Of a stretch of 64,000 nt of DNA, positions 12,901-23,910 are shown one piece after another. The stretch spans positions 62,001 to 126,000 of the forward strand of contig QANZ01016493.1 in NCBI GenBank assembly GCA_003254925.1. Direction: 5' to 3'. The notes under the pieces were generated by a model. The model had not been told where the DNA came from, did no database searches, and was given only the letters and a program-made list of their open reading frames with translations. The position numbers and the translations under genes are program-made. Position 1 is the first letter of the stretch. Each line of letters starts with the position of its first letter. The DNA comes from Chamaecrista fasciculata. Taxonomy: Eukaryota; Streptophyta; Magnoliopsida; Fabales; Fabaceae.

Positions 12901-14555
12901 AGTATGTAAGTGATGGGAAACCTTGGAAGACTTATTCTAGGAAAAAGAAGAGAATTATTACTTAGATTTTATCATTTGACTTCTACTATTTTGTTGTTGG
13001 AATTTGTTAGCTTTTATATTTTTGGGAACTAGCTTGCTTTTATTATTGTCTTGTGAATTGTTATGTGGCTTTATTATCTTTGACTGAGCTGCACTTATAT
13101 ATGTAGCTCCCCTGTATTTTGAGATCAGACTTGATAATTATAAGATTGATATTCAGATTTGCTCTCACATCTCCCTCCCTTTCTTTCTCTCCCTCCATTC
13201 TTTCTCCCTCATATCCTTGCATTCTTCTAAGTTTTACATCAGTAAGGCTACCTAGGTATGACTAAACTATACAGGGAACATTGCAAGGTTTGTAATGGTT
13301 GAATTTGACCGATATATGGCTTCTTTTATGCAGGTTTGACTTGAATATTTTCTAAATTTAATTTTTGAAACCACCCTTAGCTTCCTAAGGATTCTCTGAT
13401 CTGAGGGCTATAAATCATTTAATGAGACAAGAAGATTCAGTCGACAAGTAGAATTTGGAAAATTAATCATAAAGATTCTGAAAGAGGAGAATGTGTCATT
13501 TGTAGATATAAACTTCCAAATAAATTTGACTCATTTATTAATTAGAAACAGAAAAAAGGCAGAACAAGCATTCATATTTAGTCATTCTACTGAGATTTAT
13601 CTGCTTCTATTACCTTGATTAATAATTATTTATATTAACTTTCATTTGATTCTTGATTCAGTGAAACACTGTTGATTTTCTTCCTACCTCAAGTTTTGAA
13701 CTTTCTCTTGTCACTGCCCCAGGTTTTTATACAATACCACTCTCTCTCTCTGATATAAAATTGCAATAATTTATAGCTCTTCTGAACTGTATGACTTATG
13801 ACATGCTTTCCTCCAGCTTGCTGGCTTGGTTCCATGTCCACGGCATCGTCTGCCTAGGTAGGCTTTGGTGTTCTCTTCAAATTTACATTGTAGGTAGATC
13901 GCTTTCATGTATTTTCTTAGTTGACAACTTGTATATCATCTTTGAGCAAAAAAAAAAAAAACTTGTATATCATCTGTTCAGGTTTGACCCTCACACTAGG
14001 CTGTTAACTGGGACAAATGATGGGACACTCGTTAATTTTTTCTTGAGACAACTTGGCCGGAAGTCTGAAAAGTCACTTTGTATTTATCTTCTTGTTTTCC
14101 AGGTGATGTTCTTATTAATTACTCTTATTCTCCTTTCTTGAGACATCTCCTTTTTTATTCATTTTAAATTTTCAGTTCATTTTTAATAAATTGATTCTCG
14201 ATGTACATTACATGACAATGGTCGCATCAAATTAATAACCAAACACCAATTCCAATGTTTTGCATATATTAATTGACCTAGTAGCAACCTACAGGATCAA
14301 CAAGAGAACTATTACAATTTACAAATCAATTTTCTTTTCTGAGTTATGCATACATACACTTTTAAATTTCAATTCAACTTATAATCCTTATGCAGGTGTA
14401 CAATGCATTAATTTTCACACTTCTGCTTTAGTTAGAATTTCATTTATTTTGTGGGATATAGCTCATATTCTCTCTTTTTTTTCTCCTATAAATAGGCTCT
14501 TGCCTGCTGCTTCTGTTTTGTGCTGAGGTATTTCCTTGCTGGTTGGTACAAATGA
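9987..14555 (+). CDS. ALG7: UDP-GlcNAc:dolichyl-phosphate GlcNAc-1-phosphotransferase (GPT), complete
   Basis: Exons 9987-10351, 11737-11824, 11947-12038, 12138-12256, 12342-12457, 12533-12660, 12745-12831, 13662-13722, 13817-13857, 13982-14102 and 14496-14555 join in frame to 425 residues. The enzyme transfers GlcNAc-1-P from UDP-GlcNAc to dolichyl phosphate at the ER membrane, the first step of the N-glycan donor and the target of tunicamycin. Family signatures are present: [14 protein letters not shown] (catalytic Asp pair), [26 protein letters not shown] and GILGHYSETLL, with a Leu-rich multi-pass membrane layout and the C-terminal end FLAGWYK. The first exon encodes a Pro/Thr/Ala-rich hydrophilic head of about 45 residues before the first membrane span. 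The ATG sits in GGCCATGG, a good plant start context. Introns 1 and 9 contain micro-insertions. Length and ends match the plant family. Confidence 0.95.
10753..10802 (-). repeat. Micro-insertion in ALG7 intron 1, 10-bp duplication
   Basis: GCCTCTGGTA is repeated at 10753-10762 and 10793-10802 around a 30-base insert that begins with a T-run. Read on the minus strand it ends TAAATAAAAAAAAA, an A-tailed insertion. Confidence 0.65.
13927..13975 (+). repeat. Micro-insertion beside an ALG7 splice acceptor, 15-bp duplication
   Basis: ACTTGTATATCATCT occurs at 13927-13941 and 13961-13975 around a 19-base insert, TTGAGC plus A13. The right copy ends six bases before the acceptor AG of exon 10 (13982), so the insertion rebuilt the end of the intron while leaving the AG intact. 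Confidence 0.8.
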
Positions 14556-15075
14556 GGCACCAACATGAAGAAACCATCCCTGGTGGCTTTGTTGTATAAT
14601 CATTCTTGTAGAGAAACTAAACTGTCTCTTGTGTCAGAGTAGGAATATATAGGTTTTGGAGGTGAGAGAATGTTTCTTTTTTCATTTATTTTGGTTTTAC
14701 TTGAGAGGTATGGACTTAGTATCAACCGTAAAGTTCCACACACTAATAGCTGTCCTTTGGATACTAGAATGATCAAATTTTGTATGTGCTCATAACTCAT
14801 AACTCAGTAGTGGTGAATGGTGATCATTGAAACTAAGTCTTCAAGAAAAGAAAGTTTTGATTTTGTTAATGCCCTTTACAACCTTCGTTTTCTTGCCGAT
14901 CGAAAAGTCTCGAAAGCTATAGTCATGAAACTTCCATTTTGGGTTCATACTTCAAAAGGGCTGATTATAATTTATAATATAAACATTATATTTATACTCG
15001 TAAATCTGGAGAACATTCTGGCAGATTTTACTTTTTGAATTGGGACAGAAGTTGATCTAACCCGTGTGATTGGAC
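14556..15075. other. ALG7 3' flank, no further gene seen
   Basis: Probable ALG7 3' UTR followed by AT-rich spacer. No conserved frame or repeat stands out. Confidence 0.5.
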
Positions 15076-15123
15076 CCGGCACAACTTTTTTTTATTTATT
15101 TTGGTAAACAGACCGGCACAACT
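15076..15123 (-). repeat. Micro-insertion, 11-bp duplication
   Basis: CCGGCACAACT at 15076-15086 and 15113-15123 flanks a 26-base insert beginning with T8. On the minus strand it ends ACCAAAATAAATAAAAAAAA. Confidence 0.65.
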
Positions 15124-15251
15124 ATTTAAAACAAGAAATTCAATATTTCTAAAGATATATATCTTCGGAAGAAAAAATCTCAAGATATAATTATTTTCTT
15201 TATAAATATGATGCCACAGTATCTATTGTATCTTTGCTCTGGTATTTTTTA

Positions 15252-15615
15252 GGGTAAATTATACTTTGGTATCATGTGGTTTAAAAAGTGATATTTTGGT
15301 ATTCTGTGGTATTCTCCATACTTTGGTACCTTTTGGAGCTATTTTGTAATTTTAACCATAATAAATTTTGCAAAAATTATATATTGACTCCAAAATTTTT
15401 GAAAATTTTTCATTTTAGTCCCTATATAATATATATCTAGGGACCTATTTGTAATTTTCTGAAAATTTTTTGGAGTCAATATGTAATTATTGCAAAATTT
15501 GTTATGATTAAAATTACAAAATAGCTCCAAATGGTACCAAAGTATTAATAGAGAATACCACAGGATACCAAAGTGTCATTTTTTAAACCACAAGGTACCA
15601 AAGTGTAATTTACCC
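15252..15615. mobile_element. Foldback MITE, GGGTAAATTA...TTTGGTACC family, copy 1
   Basis: A 364-bp near-complete palindrome: the left half (ACTTTGGTATCATGTGGTTT and onward) is answered by its complement ending CCAAAGTGTAATTTACCC. A 7-bp TTTTTTA lies on both sides (15245-15251, 15616-15622). Related copies are at 28968, 29726, 49572 and 55460. Confidence 0.75.
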
Positions 15616-15740
15616 TTTTTTATTTCTACCAAAAGAAATTGAAAAGTTAATACGATTTAAAAGAAAATATTACTTAACATATGTTAGTACTTAGTAGTAG
15701 TAGAAAACATAAAAAAGATGGTAACATCATATTTATATTT

Positions 15741-16033
15741 GGTCAAATAGTCATTTTGATTCTAAATGTATGTTTTAATATTTATTTTGATCCTTTATAT
15801 TTTAAATTGGTTTTAAATATTGGTAAAATATTTCATTTTAGTCCAAAATGTGTTGGTCCTTAACAAGTTCTTTAAACTTGAATGAGAGAGGAGAGAAATA
15901 TGATCAAATTCAATAATTTGTGATCAAAATGAAAAATTTTGTCAACATTTAAGACTGATTTGAACATTTTGAAACATAAAGAACCAAAATGAACATTAGA
16001 ACCTTTATTTAAAATCAAAATAACCCTTTGACC
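15741..16033. mobile_element. Foldback MITE, GGTCAAATAGTCATTTTG family
   Basis: Arms GGTCAAATAGTCATTTTGAT and the complement of ATCAAAATAACCCTTTGACC close a 293-bp palindrome. Flanks TTTATATTT and TTTATATAT form a 9-bp duplication with one mismatch, a Mutator-like size. The copies at 43919 and 56864 belong to the same family. Confidence 0.7.
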
Positions 16034-16838
16034 TTTATATATTTTTGGTGAAAGTACCATTTTCATTCTTAAATTTTACATCATTTTTTAATTTCGTCTA
16101 ATGTTTATTTATTGTCAATTTTATCTTTAAAATTTTATATTTAAGTTGATTTTATTCTTTAGCTAACTTCTTTTAATAAATTAACAATAGATTCTATTCT
16201 GCATTTCAATGTGTTAAAATTTGAATTTTTTTTATTTACTAATTTTTCATTATATGTTATTAGTCATGTAAAATTTGTCATTAATATTTAACTACAATTA
16301 AAATAAAAGATAAAACCAATTAAAATATAAAATTTTAGAGATAAAATTAATAATAAATAAACGTTGAAAATAAAGTTAAAAATTAATGTAAAATTTAAAG
16401 TTTAAGAAAGAACTTTCACCTATTTTTTTAAATAGATATGAAGTAATGCGGCTCAGGTTTTGTCTATATATAATTGGATCGCCTACCTGGTGATGCCAAA
16501 ATGTTGTCGTTTCATTAAACGAAACTGTTATTTTTAATAAATAAGATCGTCATGTGTCGCGATCTTAACAGTAAGCAAAAATTTCAACAGCCAAACATTG
16601 TTCAATTGTAGAGAGCTTTTAGAGGATTCAATTTCAAAGTAATGATTGCATGGTAATCTAAAACCAAAAATGTAATATCCCACTTCCAAATCTGGCTTGT
16701 TACTTTTTTCCTCTACTTGAAATCTTGAATATACTATTTTGGGAAAATTACTGCAAGTAACATTATAAAGATTTTTCTTTTCCTAGTAACGTTACCTTTT
16801 CATATAAATATATAATGCACAAACTCCATTAGCCATTG

Positions 16839-17804
16839 GACATTTTTTTTCTCGGTAGACTAAGATATAAAGAAACCGTCAACTGGGATGACAGTTTTAC
16901 TAAAATAAAACCGTTAACACGGATGACGAAAGGAGAAAACGAAGAAACCGTCAAGAGGCATGACGGTTTAAGAGAAACCGTCATGCTGGATGACGGTTTC
17001 TTTTGGAAAAAGTTGAAAAGAAAACCATCATCCGGCATGACGGTTTTCTAAAGAGGAAACCGTCAACCAGGTTGACGGTTTCTTAACAAGATTAGATCAG
17101 AAATTACATCATTAATTTTAATCAAATCAGACAAATTTTAATCAGATCAGAAATAATTACATCAAACAATCATACAACAAATCAATATTAATTTTAATCA
17201 AATCAAAAAAATTTTAATCACTAATTAATTTTTCAATATGATATCACATTAATCATACAACAAATCAATCAAAAATATTGTTTCCCAAATTGATAATATT
17301 TTAAAAAAATTAATCAATAACTATTTAAAAAACAATAAACAGATCTTGGATTTNTTTGTTGTACGATTAATGTGATATCATNTTTGTTGTATGATTAATG
17401 TGATATCATATTGAAAAATTAATTAGTGATTAAATTTTTTTGATTTGATTAAAATTAATGATGTAATTAATATTGATTTGTTGTATGATTGTTTGATGTA
17501 ATTATTTTTGATCTGATTAAAATTTTTCTGATTTGATTAAAATTAATGATGTAATTTCTGATCTAATCTTGTTAGGAAACCTAAACCTGGTTGACGATTT
17601 CCTCTTTAGAAAATCGTCATGTCGGATGACGGTTTTCTTTTCAACTTTTTCCAAAAGAATCCGTCATCCAGCATGACGGTTTCTCACGGTTTCTTTATAC
17701 GCCTTTTTTGCTACAGTAAAAGTAGTCCATATGCGTGATATAGATAAAATATAATCCAAAGCTGTAATTAATTAATTTTCTTAGTCTACCGAGAAAAAAA
17801 AGTC
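16839..17804. mobile_element. 966-bp inverted-repeat element with CCGTCA/TGACGG mini-palindromes
   Basis: The two halves are long inverted copies of each other. The ends are GACATTTTTTTTCTCGGTAG and the complement of CTACCGAGAAAAAAAAGTC. TTAGCCATTG (16829-16838) and TTAGTCATTG (17805-17814) make a 10-bp target duplication with one mismatch. Each arm holds a run of mini-palindromes of the form AAACCGTCAN(5-7)TGACGGTTT (16872-17085 left, 17580-17690 right), followed inward by TTAATCAAATC-rich DNA. Two N bases (17354, 17382) sit at the centre of symmetry, where assembly of a palindrome would fail. There is no coding frame. It is probably a non-autonomous Mutator-like element; a transcript would fold into one very long hairpin. 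Confidence 0.8.
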
Positions 17805-17939
17805 TTAGTCATTGTACCTTATTAATATAGACTTATTCCAGGCAATTAGTGTGCAGTATTTTTGCATGTTTTTCTAATAAAAAAGCTTACTTCATAATAA
17901 TACTAATACTAGTAATAAAAGGAGAAAAAACAAAGGAGA

Positions 17940-17987
17940 CAGGAACAAACAATTTTTTTTTTTTTGGTGATCAGGAATCAACAATTT
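17940..17987 (-). repeat. Micro-insertion, 16-bp duplication
   Basis: CAGGAACAAACAATTT and CAGGAATCAACAATTT (one mismatch) flank a T-run plus GGTGAT. On the minus strand the insert reads ATCACC followed by an A-tail. Confidence 0.7.
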
Positions 17988-18408
17988 AGCTACACTCAAA
18001 ACATTGAATTGAACCTATGGCCAAAAGCTAGTATTTACTATATTTTTCCTTTTTTTTTCTTAGACCCAACTATCAACAAACGCTTTTGACACTCACTATG
18101 AATATACTAACGCCAAGGGAGACTCCTATTTTATAACTAAGAACTAGACTCTCTCAAGCTCCAAGAGCATAGATTATGTATCCATATCCTAAGAACGGTT
18201 ATCTCAAGAAATAATACCAAACAAAGCTAAAATTGCAGAGACTCTCTCCAAACTTTATCATATTTACCACATAATCCCGACCCCAAAATTGAAAATTCTA
18301 TCATATTTTTCTACATAATCTCCAAAACATCAAAACTTAGTCTTCAAGCTAGCTTCGCAAAACTTAATCTTCCCTTTCCCTCCAAGGAGGCTAGTCTGCC
18401 ATCCTCAA

Positions 18409-21405
18409 TCACTTTATTTTCACTTGCCACCTTGTAGTTGCCATGTTTTCGCCATAAGCAAAATTACCCTTCTTTCTTCCTCTATAGTTTCTCCTTCCTC
18501 TTCCACCCATCTGATACTCATTATCACCTTCAATATCAGCACCATTGCCCTTATTCCATGGAATGTTTTCTCTCCTCCTGTTGTACCCATCACATCTCCC
18601 CCAATTTCCACTTCCACTTCCCCTGCCCATTTTCAGAAAGTCGGCGTGATCTCTGTGTTGCTGCTGTGTCTGGGTCTCATAGTTTTGCCATTCGTATACT
18701 TCAGCAGGTTGTTGAGGAACATCATACTGTTGCTCCCAAGAACCTACACTTCCATTCACTTGCACGTTAGACTGTTGTATCTGGGTCTCATAGTTTTGCC
18801 ATTCGTATACGTTAGCAGGTTGTTGAGGAACATAATACTGTTGTTCCCAAGAACCTACACTTCCATTCGCTTGAACATTAGACTGCCCGCCACCTTGTGA
18901 AGCAGGAAACAGATTAGCAGGTTTTGGTATGTTTTCTTCGCCTTCTCCACATATGGTGCTGTAATATACTTCATCAAATATTTTCAGCTCAGGATTCTGA
19001 CCGAATGCAGTGGAATCTTTAGTTAGGTCTCTCTCAGTCTCCCCAAAGCCAGTTGCTCCAGTATTTATATTCACATCAGAATCTTCCAAACCTGTAGGAC
19101 AAGGAAATGGAATGGTATCTTCTCTTACTTGGTCTGTGCTAGCTCCCAAGCATCCAGTGGGGTGATCTACTCTTACATTCTCTTCGGAATCTCCCCAACC
19201 GGTAGGTTGTATCCCTACTTCGACTCCCGAAGTCCATCCAGTGCAGTTCAAGAGTTGAGAACTACCAAGAATCACAACCTCATTATTACTTACATCACTT
19301 GAGGTTGGTTCTCTTTCCAAGTCCTGAATTAGCTCAGGGTCAACACTTAAATCCCAGTCTACATTATCAATGTAGATGTCAGGATCAGGCAAAGACAAAT
19401 TGCATGGAATGCCGTTCATCTCTTCCCAAAACCTCGTTTTTGCATTATCAAATGCCTCTTTTCCAGCAGAATCATCCCAGTCCACCACCTTTTCATGTAG
19501 AGGCATATACTTCTTTGTTTCTAAGAGCTTTCTCCATGGAACCGAGCCAACTTTAGCACAAAATTTCTTCTCCCATATGGGAACAGTTGTCTGCCAATTA
19601 TCTAGCAACCAAAAAGAGTAGAGCTGTTAGTTCAAAGGATGCAAGGACCTGGGATCACAATAGAACAACATAGCAATAAAAGAACTCCTCACATCCTAAA
19701 AAGAAAATTATAAATGTTGTTGCCATGATAAGATGTCCAAAAAACAATATAAAAAATTGGAAAATGCTCTAGGGGAAAAAAAAACCATGTGCTTGATATT
19801 ATCTAGAACAATGGTTGTTTCTTCATCATCTGTATTGTTTGCCTTAAGAGTGCCATGTAATGAAGGAGGAAATCAATTAAAAAAATCATACACAGAAATT
19901 GTTAGCATATTGCGTGTTCGTAACGCAACACAAACTGACATCCATACAGAGCAGAATGTACAAAAGGTCAACCTTAAAAGGAAGTTAAGTTATCGTACGG
20001 CTTTTCCGTTTCAAAATTCAGTGACGGGTTTGTTTCAAAACGTATGAACAAAAGATTTCATTGACAGAAACCGTCATAGAAGTTAAAACAGTATCGACAA
20101 AAGATTTCATTAATAGATACCGAAATAGAAATTACCACAGTTTCACCTCAATATATGGGGCTAGACGACACTGCCACGAGCCAGAATGTACAAAACAGAA
20201 TTTCGTTATTGTGAAACTTACTAACATGGGATTTATTTATAACATGACATAGAAAGATTCAACTAGCAGATACCGACATAGAAATCGCATAAATTGAGAC
20301 AGTTTCAGTCCAAAACACGACAGAAACCGACATAGAAATCGCATAAATTGAGACAGTTTCAGTCCAAAACACGACAGAAACCGACATAAAGGTCAACTGA
20401 AGAGGGAAATTTGCTTATCTATAAGCTTTGACAATTCAATGAAGTAATCATCTAAATGTGTCACTGCATGAACGTTTAATACATATCAAATTAGAAATTG
20501 GCGAGATCAAGGCAGGTCCAGTTCAATATAGACAGTACCCTAAATCCAACAGGGCAGGATGTGTAGAAAATTAACCAAAAGCAGGGGACTTTAGCTATCT
20601 TTAAGCAACTCCATTGCAATAAATCAATGAAGTAGGAACCAATCAACCCAATAGACAAGCAAAGCGGGGCGGCCTAGTGCACGAGGCTCCCACTAGGTGG
20701 AGTCTGGAGAGGGTTAAGATGTGAACTGTTTCCACGATTTGAACCTGTGATCTCTTAGTCACTAGTCAGCAATCTTACCGTTGCGCCAAGGCTCACCCTC
20801 TCCAATAGACAAGCAAAGCATCAATCAGAAATTAGAAATACCGACCTACCAACCAAAGCCATCTACGAAAGCACTTTAAAACCCTTTTTTCATCATTCAA
20901 GCATACACAAACAGACACAGAGACACACACATATATAAACAAGGGAATGGAACAAACTTCCTCTATCATAACCCCGCTCTGCTACACAAAAGAACCAATA
21001 GTTAAAACCAGTTTAGGGAAACCTAATCTTTAGACACAATTGAGTTCAACCGACGGCGCAGGAAATCAACAAAAACCATAATTGCTCATTCAAAATCTGC
21101 CATATAAAAATTCATGAGGGAAACCCACCCTCTCAAAAAAAAAAAAAAAAAAACCAACGAAAAACAATCAAAGCCCAGTTACCTTCATCATTCAACACAA
21201 CAATTGTAAAAACGACGTTCATCAATTTCATCACTCACCCATTGTTCCAAGCCTCCGTTAAAAAAAGACAAGTTTAAAAATAAACAAAATCGTCCCCACG
21301 AAAACAGTTAAACTAACCCGAATGAGGATTTCTGTAGTAGGATCTGTTCCGATTACCCTCTTGATGATGATGACTGGTGCCTTGTTGTTTTCTCCAATTA
21401 GCCAT
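18409..21405 (-). CDS. Plant protein of unknown function with internal tandem repeat and RG-rich tail
   Basis: Two exons on the minus strand, 21405-21318 and 19601-18409, join in frame (codon GAT split G|AT) to 426 residues. The start MANWRKQQGTS sits in exon 1; a TATA box (CTATAAATA) at 21696-21688 lies about 290 bp before it. The first 100 residues (NWQTTVPIWEKKFCAKVGSV, then PWRKLLETKK, and LPDPDIYIDNVDWD) look conserved, and I recall similar unnamed plant proteins. A middle Thr-Gly-rich section has loose repeats. About 35 residues (NGSVGSWEQQYYVPQQPANV and onward) occur twice in tandem, and the C-terminus is rich in Gly-Arg (MGGRGRRNYRGRKK), as in RNA-binding tails. No catalytic motif is seen. 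A role in RNA binding is only a guess from composition. The 1.7-kb intron contains a SINE and a 54-bp tandem repeat. Confidence 0.85.
20272..20388. repeat. 54-bp tandem duplication in intron
   Basis: The unit starting ACCGACATAGAAATCGCATA is present twice with no visible change, plus the start of a third copy at 20380. Looser versions with AGATTTCATT and ACCGTCATAG occur upstream, from about 20060. It lies inside the intron of the gene at 18409-21405. Confidence 0.8.
20666..20801 (-). mobile_element. Au-type tRNA-derived SINE with 18-bp target duplication
   Basis: On the minus strand it opens GGGTGAGCCTTGGCGCAACG, has an A box (TTGGCGCAACGGT) and a B box (GGTTCAAATCGTGG), and ends CCTCGTGCACTAGGCCGCCCC, the plan of plant Au SINEs as I know them. 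CCAATAGACAAGCAAAGC is duplicated perfectly on both sides (20648-20665 and 20802-20819), so the insertion is complete and fairly recent. Length is 136 bp, rather short for the family. Confidence 0.88.
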
Positions 21406-21687
21406 TCCCAGGAACAAAAGAGAACAATCCAGAAGCGGAAAATAATAGACAGAGACACAAAAGAAGAAACCTCAGAGATAGATTCGAGTATCGGAAGAAG
21501 AGAGAGTGGTTATGAATTATGATGATGATTGTGATAGATGACAGAGAAGAAGAAGAATAATAAGGAATTAACGGAAGAAAAAGATGGGAGAGAAAAACGG
21601 TCACTATAGGAACGATTCCTGAGGGCTTATTATTTGCTTATGAGAGAAGCAGAAGAGAAGAGAGAAGAAGAAGGAAGGCAGTATTAG

Positions 21688-21696
21688 TATTTATAG
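21688..21696 (-). promoter_or_regulatory. TATA box of the gene at 18409-21405
   Basis: CTATAAATA on the minus strand, followed downstream by a GA/CT-rich leader of about 250 bp before the ATG at 21405. Position and sequence fit a plant core promoter. No experiment supports it. Confidence 0.55.
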
Positions 21697-22052
21697 CCCA
21701 TGGTTTCTGAGTGATTTTACAATCGTCGTCACGACCAAGTCCCAAACTCGTTTCTTTCTTATTCCTTGTTTGCTTCTCTTTATTTTTGGCTCTTAAAACT
21801 GTTTTTTTGATATCGATAAGCGAGCAATGACGCACTATAAGCCAAACACCTAGACGGTGTAAATTGTAATACTCCTCCTTCTTTCTCTTCCACGCCTTTC
21901 AAACATACAAACCAACCAACCTAATGTTACTATTTTATTTTTAAATTTTTTAATATTTTCCTAATACAGTTACACCTGAATCCTCTCGGTTTTTAATCTC
22001 TAATATCTGATTATAAATAAATCCGATATTTCAAATTTGAAATTTAAAATTT

Positions 22053-22095
22053 AAAGTTTAAGACTTTTTTTTTGAACAAAAAAGTTTAAGACTTT
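22053..22095 (-). repeat. Micro-insertion, 15-bp duplication
   Basis: AAAGTTTAAGACTTT occurs at 22053-22067 and 22081-22095 around a 13-base insert with a T-run next to the left copy and GAACAAA next to the right. Confidence 0.7.
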
Positions 22096-22178
22096 GAAGT
22101 GAACTCGAAAATATATCTTTATCTTGAGAACTCAACGCGTAACATACAGCACCATTGTTCTTGTTTTTGGGTTTGTAA

Positions 22179-22226
22179 GTAAGCTTGGAATAGGTTCTAT
22201 GACAAAAAAAGTAAGCTTGGAATAGG
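22179..22226 (+). repeat. Micro-insertion, 16-bp duplication
   Basis: GTAAGCTTGGAATAGG is perfectly repeated around TTCTATGAC plus A7 (22195-22210). Confidence 0.78.
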
Positions 22227-22249
22227 AGATGTAAGATAGTACAAGCTAG

Positions 22250-22410
22250 GGATTCGTGTGTTCTCTCGGGTGCATTTTATATAGACATAACAAGAGGTAG
22301 AGAGAAAGTATGAGTCTCACATATTTATTATTTTGTGAGGCTTATACTTTCTCACTCTACATCTTCTTATTTCTCTCTAAAATACATAAAAAATACAGAG
22401 AACAAAAATG
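22250..22410. mobile_element. Short palindromic MITE, copy 2 (AAGAGGTAGA family)
   Basis: Left arm GCATTTTATATAGACATAAC then AAGAGGTAGAGAGAAAGTAT pairs with the complement of ATACTTTCTCACTCTACATC on the right. It shares arms and loop with the copy at 4929-5062. Confidence 0.6.
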
Positions 22411-23430
22411 TTCCTCGTGTGTTCACATGGATTTGTTATTATTTTTTATATATTAATATTTTAAAAAAATTATTCACCTTTTTTTTTTGAAAAATTTTAT
22501 TATTTAATTTTTAAATTTGTATCAAATCCATCAATCAAATTTAAATAATCAAAATATCAAAATATATAATTTAAATGATTAGAATCATCAATTATTTATT
22601 TTTAAATTAAATTTAAAAATTAAAAAGTCTAATCTTAAGTCTTAAAGATAACAAAATATAATTTTAAGAATTAATAAATATACTCTAATTTAAATTTAAG
22701 GATCAAGTTATCACATAAATTATTTCGTTGGTTATTGAAATATTTTATAAATAAAATTATATATTTTAATTATTCAAAAAGTGATTCATTAGTTTAATAT
22801 AATTTTAGAGATCAAATAACAAATCTTTTTTTTTATTTTTATCAATTTATTTTTTTCATTTGTCATCGTGAATCTATATTTTGTTTCCAATAGTCAAAAA
22901 TGACATCATCTTTCTATCCCATTATATATGACACTTTACCTCACATTCAAAATTTAAATTAAAATGTATCTTAACAAAATCTATAAAAGCTAAAGATATA
23001 CAGACAATTTTAAAAATTCAAGATAGTTAAGGTAATCAAAATTTAATCAAAAGATATGCACAAATAATTAAAAGATAATTTATATGATTGAAAAATATTC
23101 TAAATAATTAAAAAAATATTAAGATACTTCAAGATGATTAAGACAATAAAAATGTGAGGGGTTCAATTCCTAATTTTGAGTATGGATAAACATTAGATTA
23201 TTTGACCAATTATCCCACTTTTAAAGGTTTGAATTTGTCATTTACTCACGATAAATATCCTAAATAAACTTAGTTAAAAAAAACAAAAAATCATTTTCCT
23301 ACAAACACATGAAAGAAATTTAATAATCAATCTATTTATCATTCCATCATTCATCCCTTACAATCATACTATTTTTTTTATATTAATAAAAACAGTGAAA
23401 GAATGATGAATCCAAACCTGGGACCGATCG
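22411..23430. other. AT-rich intergenic DNA, nothing recognised
   Basis: Very AT-rich spacer without a gene-like frame or clear repeat boundary. Confidence 0.5.
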
Positions 23431-23435
23431 CAAAC

Positions 23436-23910
23436 CGATTATCTAGTGAGAAATGCAAATCGTTGAGATTCCACATCAAAGTGATTCGCATCAATGGTCA
23501 ATTCGCCATGATTGGACGATGCAACAAAGGAAAACAACGTAACATAATCTAATACATAAAAAACAGAAGACGATAAACTATCAAAAGCAGCCCGATAAAT
23601 CTCTCTAGTCCTGACAGTCATAATAATAGCCTTTAGCGTGAGGGATGTATGACGCTTACAAACTACCTCATTTCTCAACCTCCAAATCGTATCCATACCC
23701 AATAGCACACGAATCAGAGAATATTTTTGAATCATTATTTCATCGTAAAATCCATAACTTGAGCCAATGCTGGATAGTCCTGAATCGGGGGAAATTAGAC
23801 CTTAAGGTAATGTCTAATCCGAAACACATTGTCCTGCCAATGGCAAGCCAAAAAAACGTGATCAACAAAATTATCAGAACCCGTAAAACAGAAAAAACAC
23901 ATCGCATATA
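23436..23910 (-). mobile_element. LINE ORF2 remnant (zinc-binding RT region)
   Basis: On the minus strand the translation contains CFFCFTGSDNFVDHVFLACH (zf-RVT-like: C-x-x-C ... D-H-x-F-x-x-C) and, after a stop, a frame with IWRLRNEVVCKRH, the W-x-x-RN pattern that follows it in plant LINEs. Stops and shifts show it is dead. The RNase H part that should follow is not evident. Confidence 0.6.

Noticed and set aside
16872-17085. Regular CCGTCA/TGACGG repeats resembling a CRISPR array
   Set aside because: Unit spacing and spacers are irregular, each unit is itself a hairpin, and the whole is mirrored in an inverted-repeat transposable element in a plant nuclear context.
18424-18900. 158-codon + strand frame
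   Set aside because: It is the antisense of the repetitive coding exon of the minus-strand gene and shows no family features.
20666-20801. tRNA-like A and B boxes suggesting a tRNA gene
   Set aside because: No acceptor or anticodon stem can be formed, and the 3' part and 18-bp target duplication identify a SINE.
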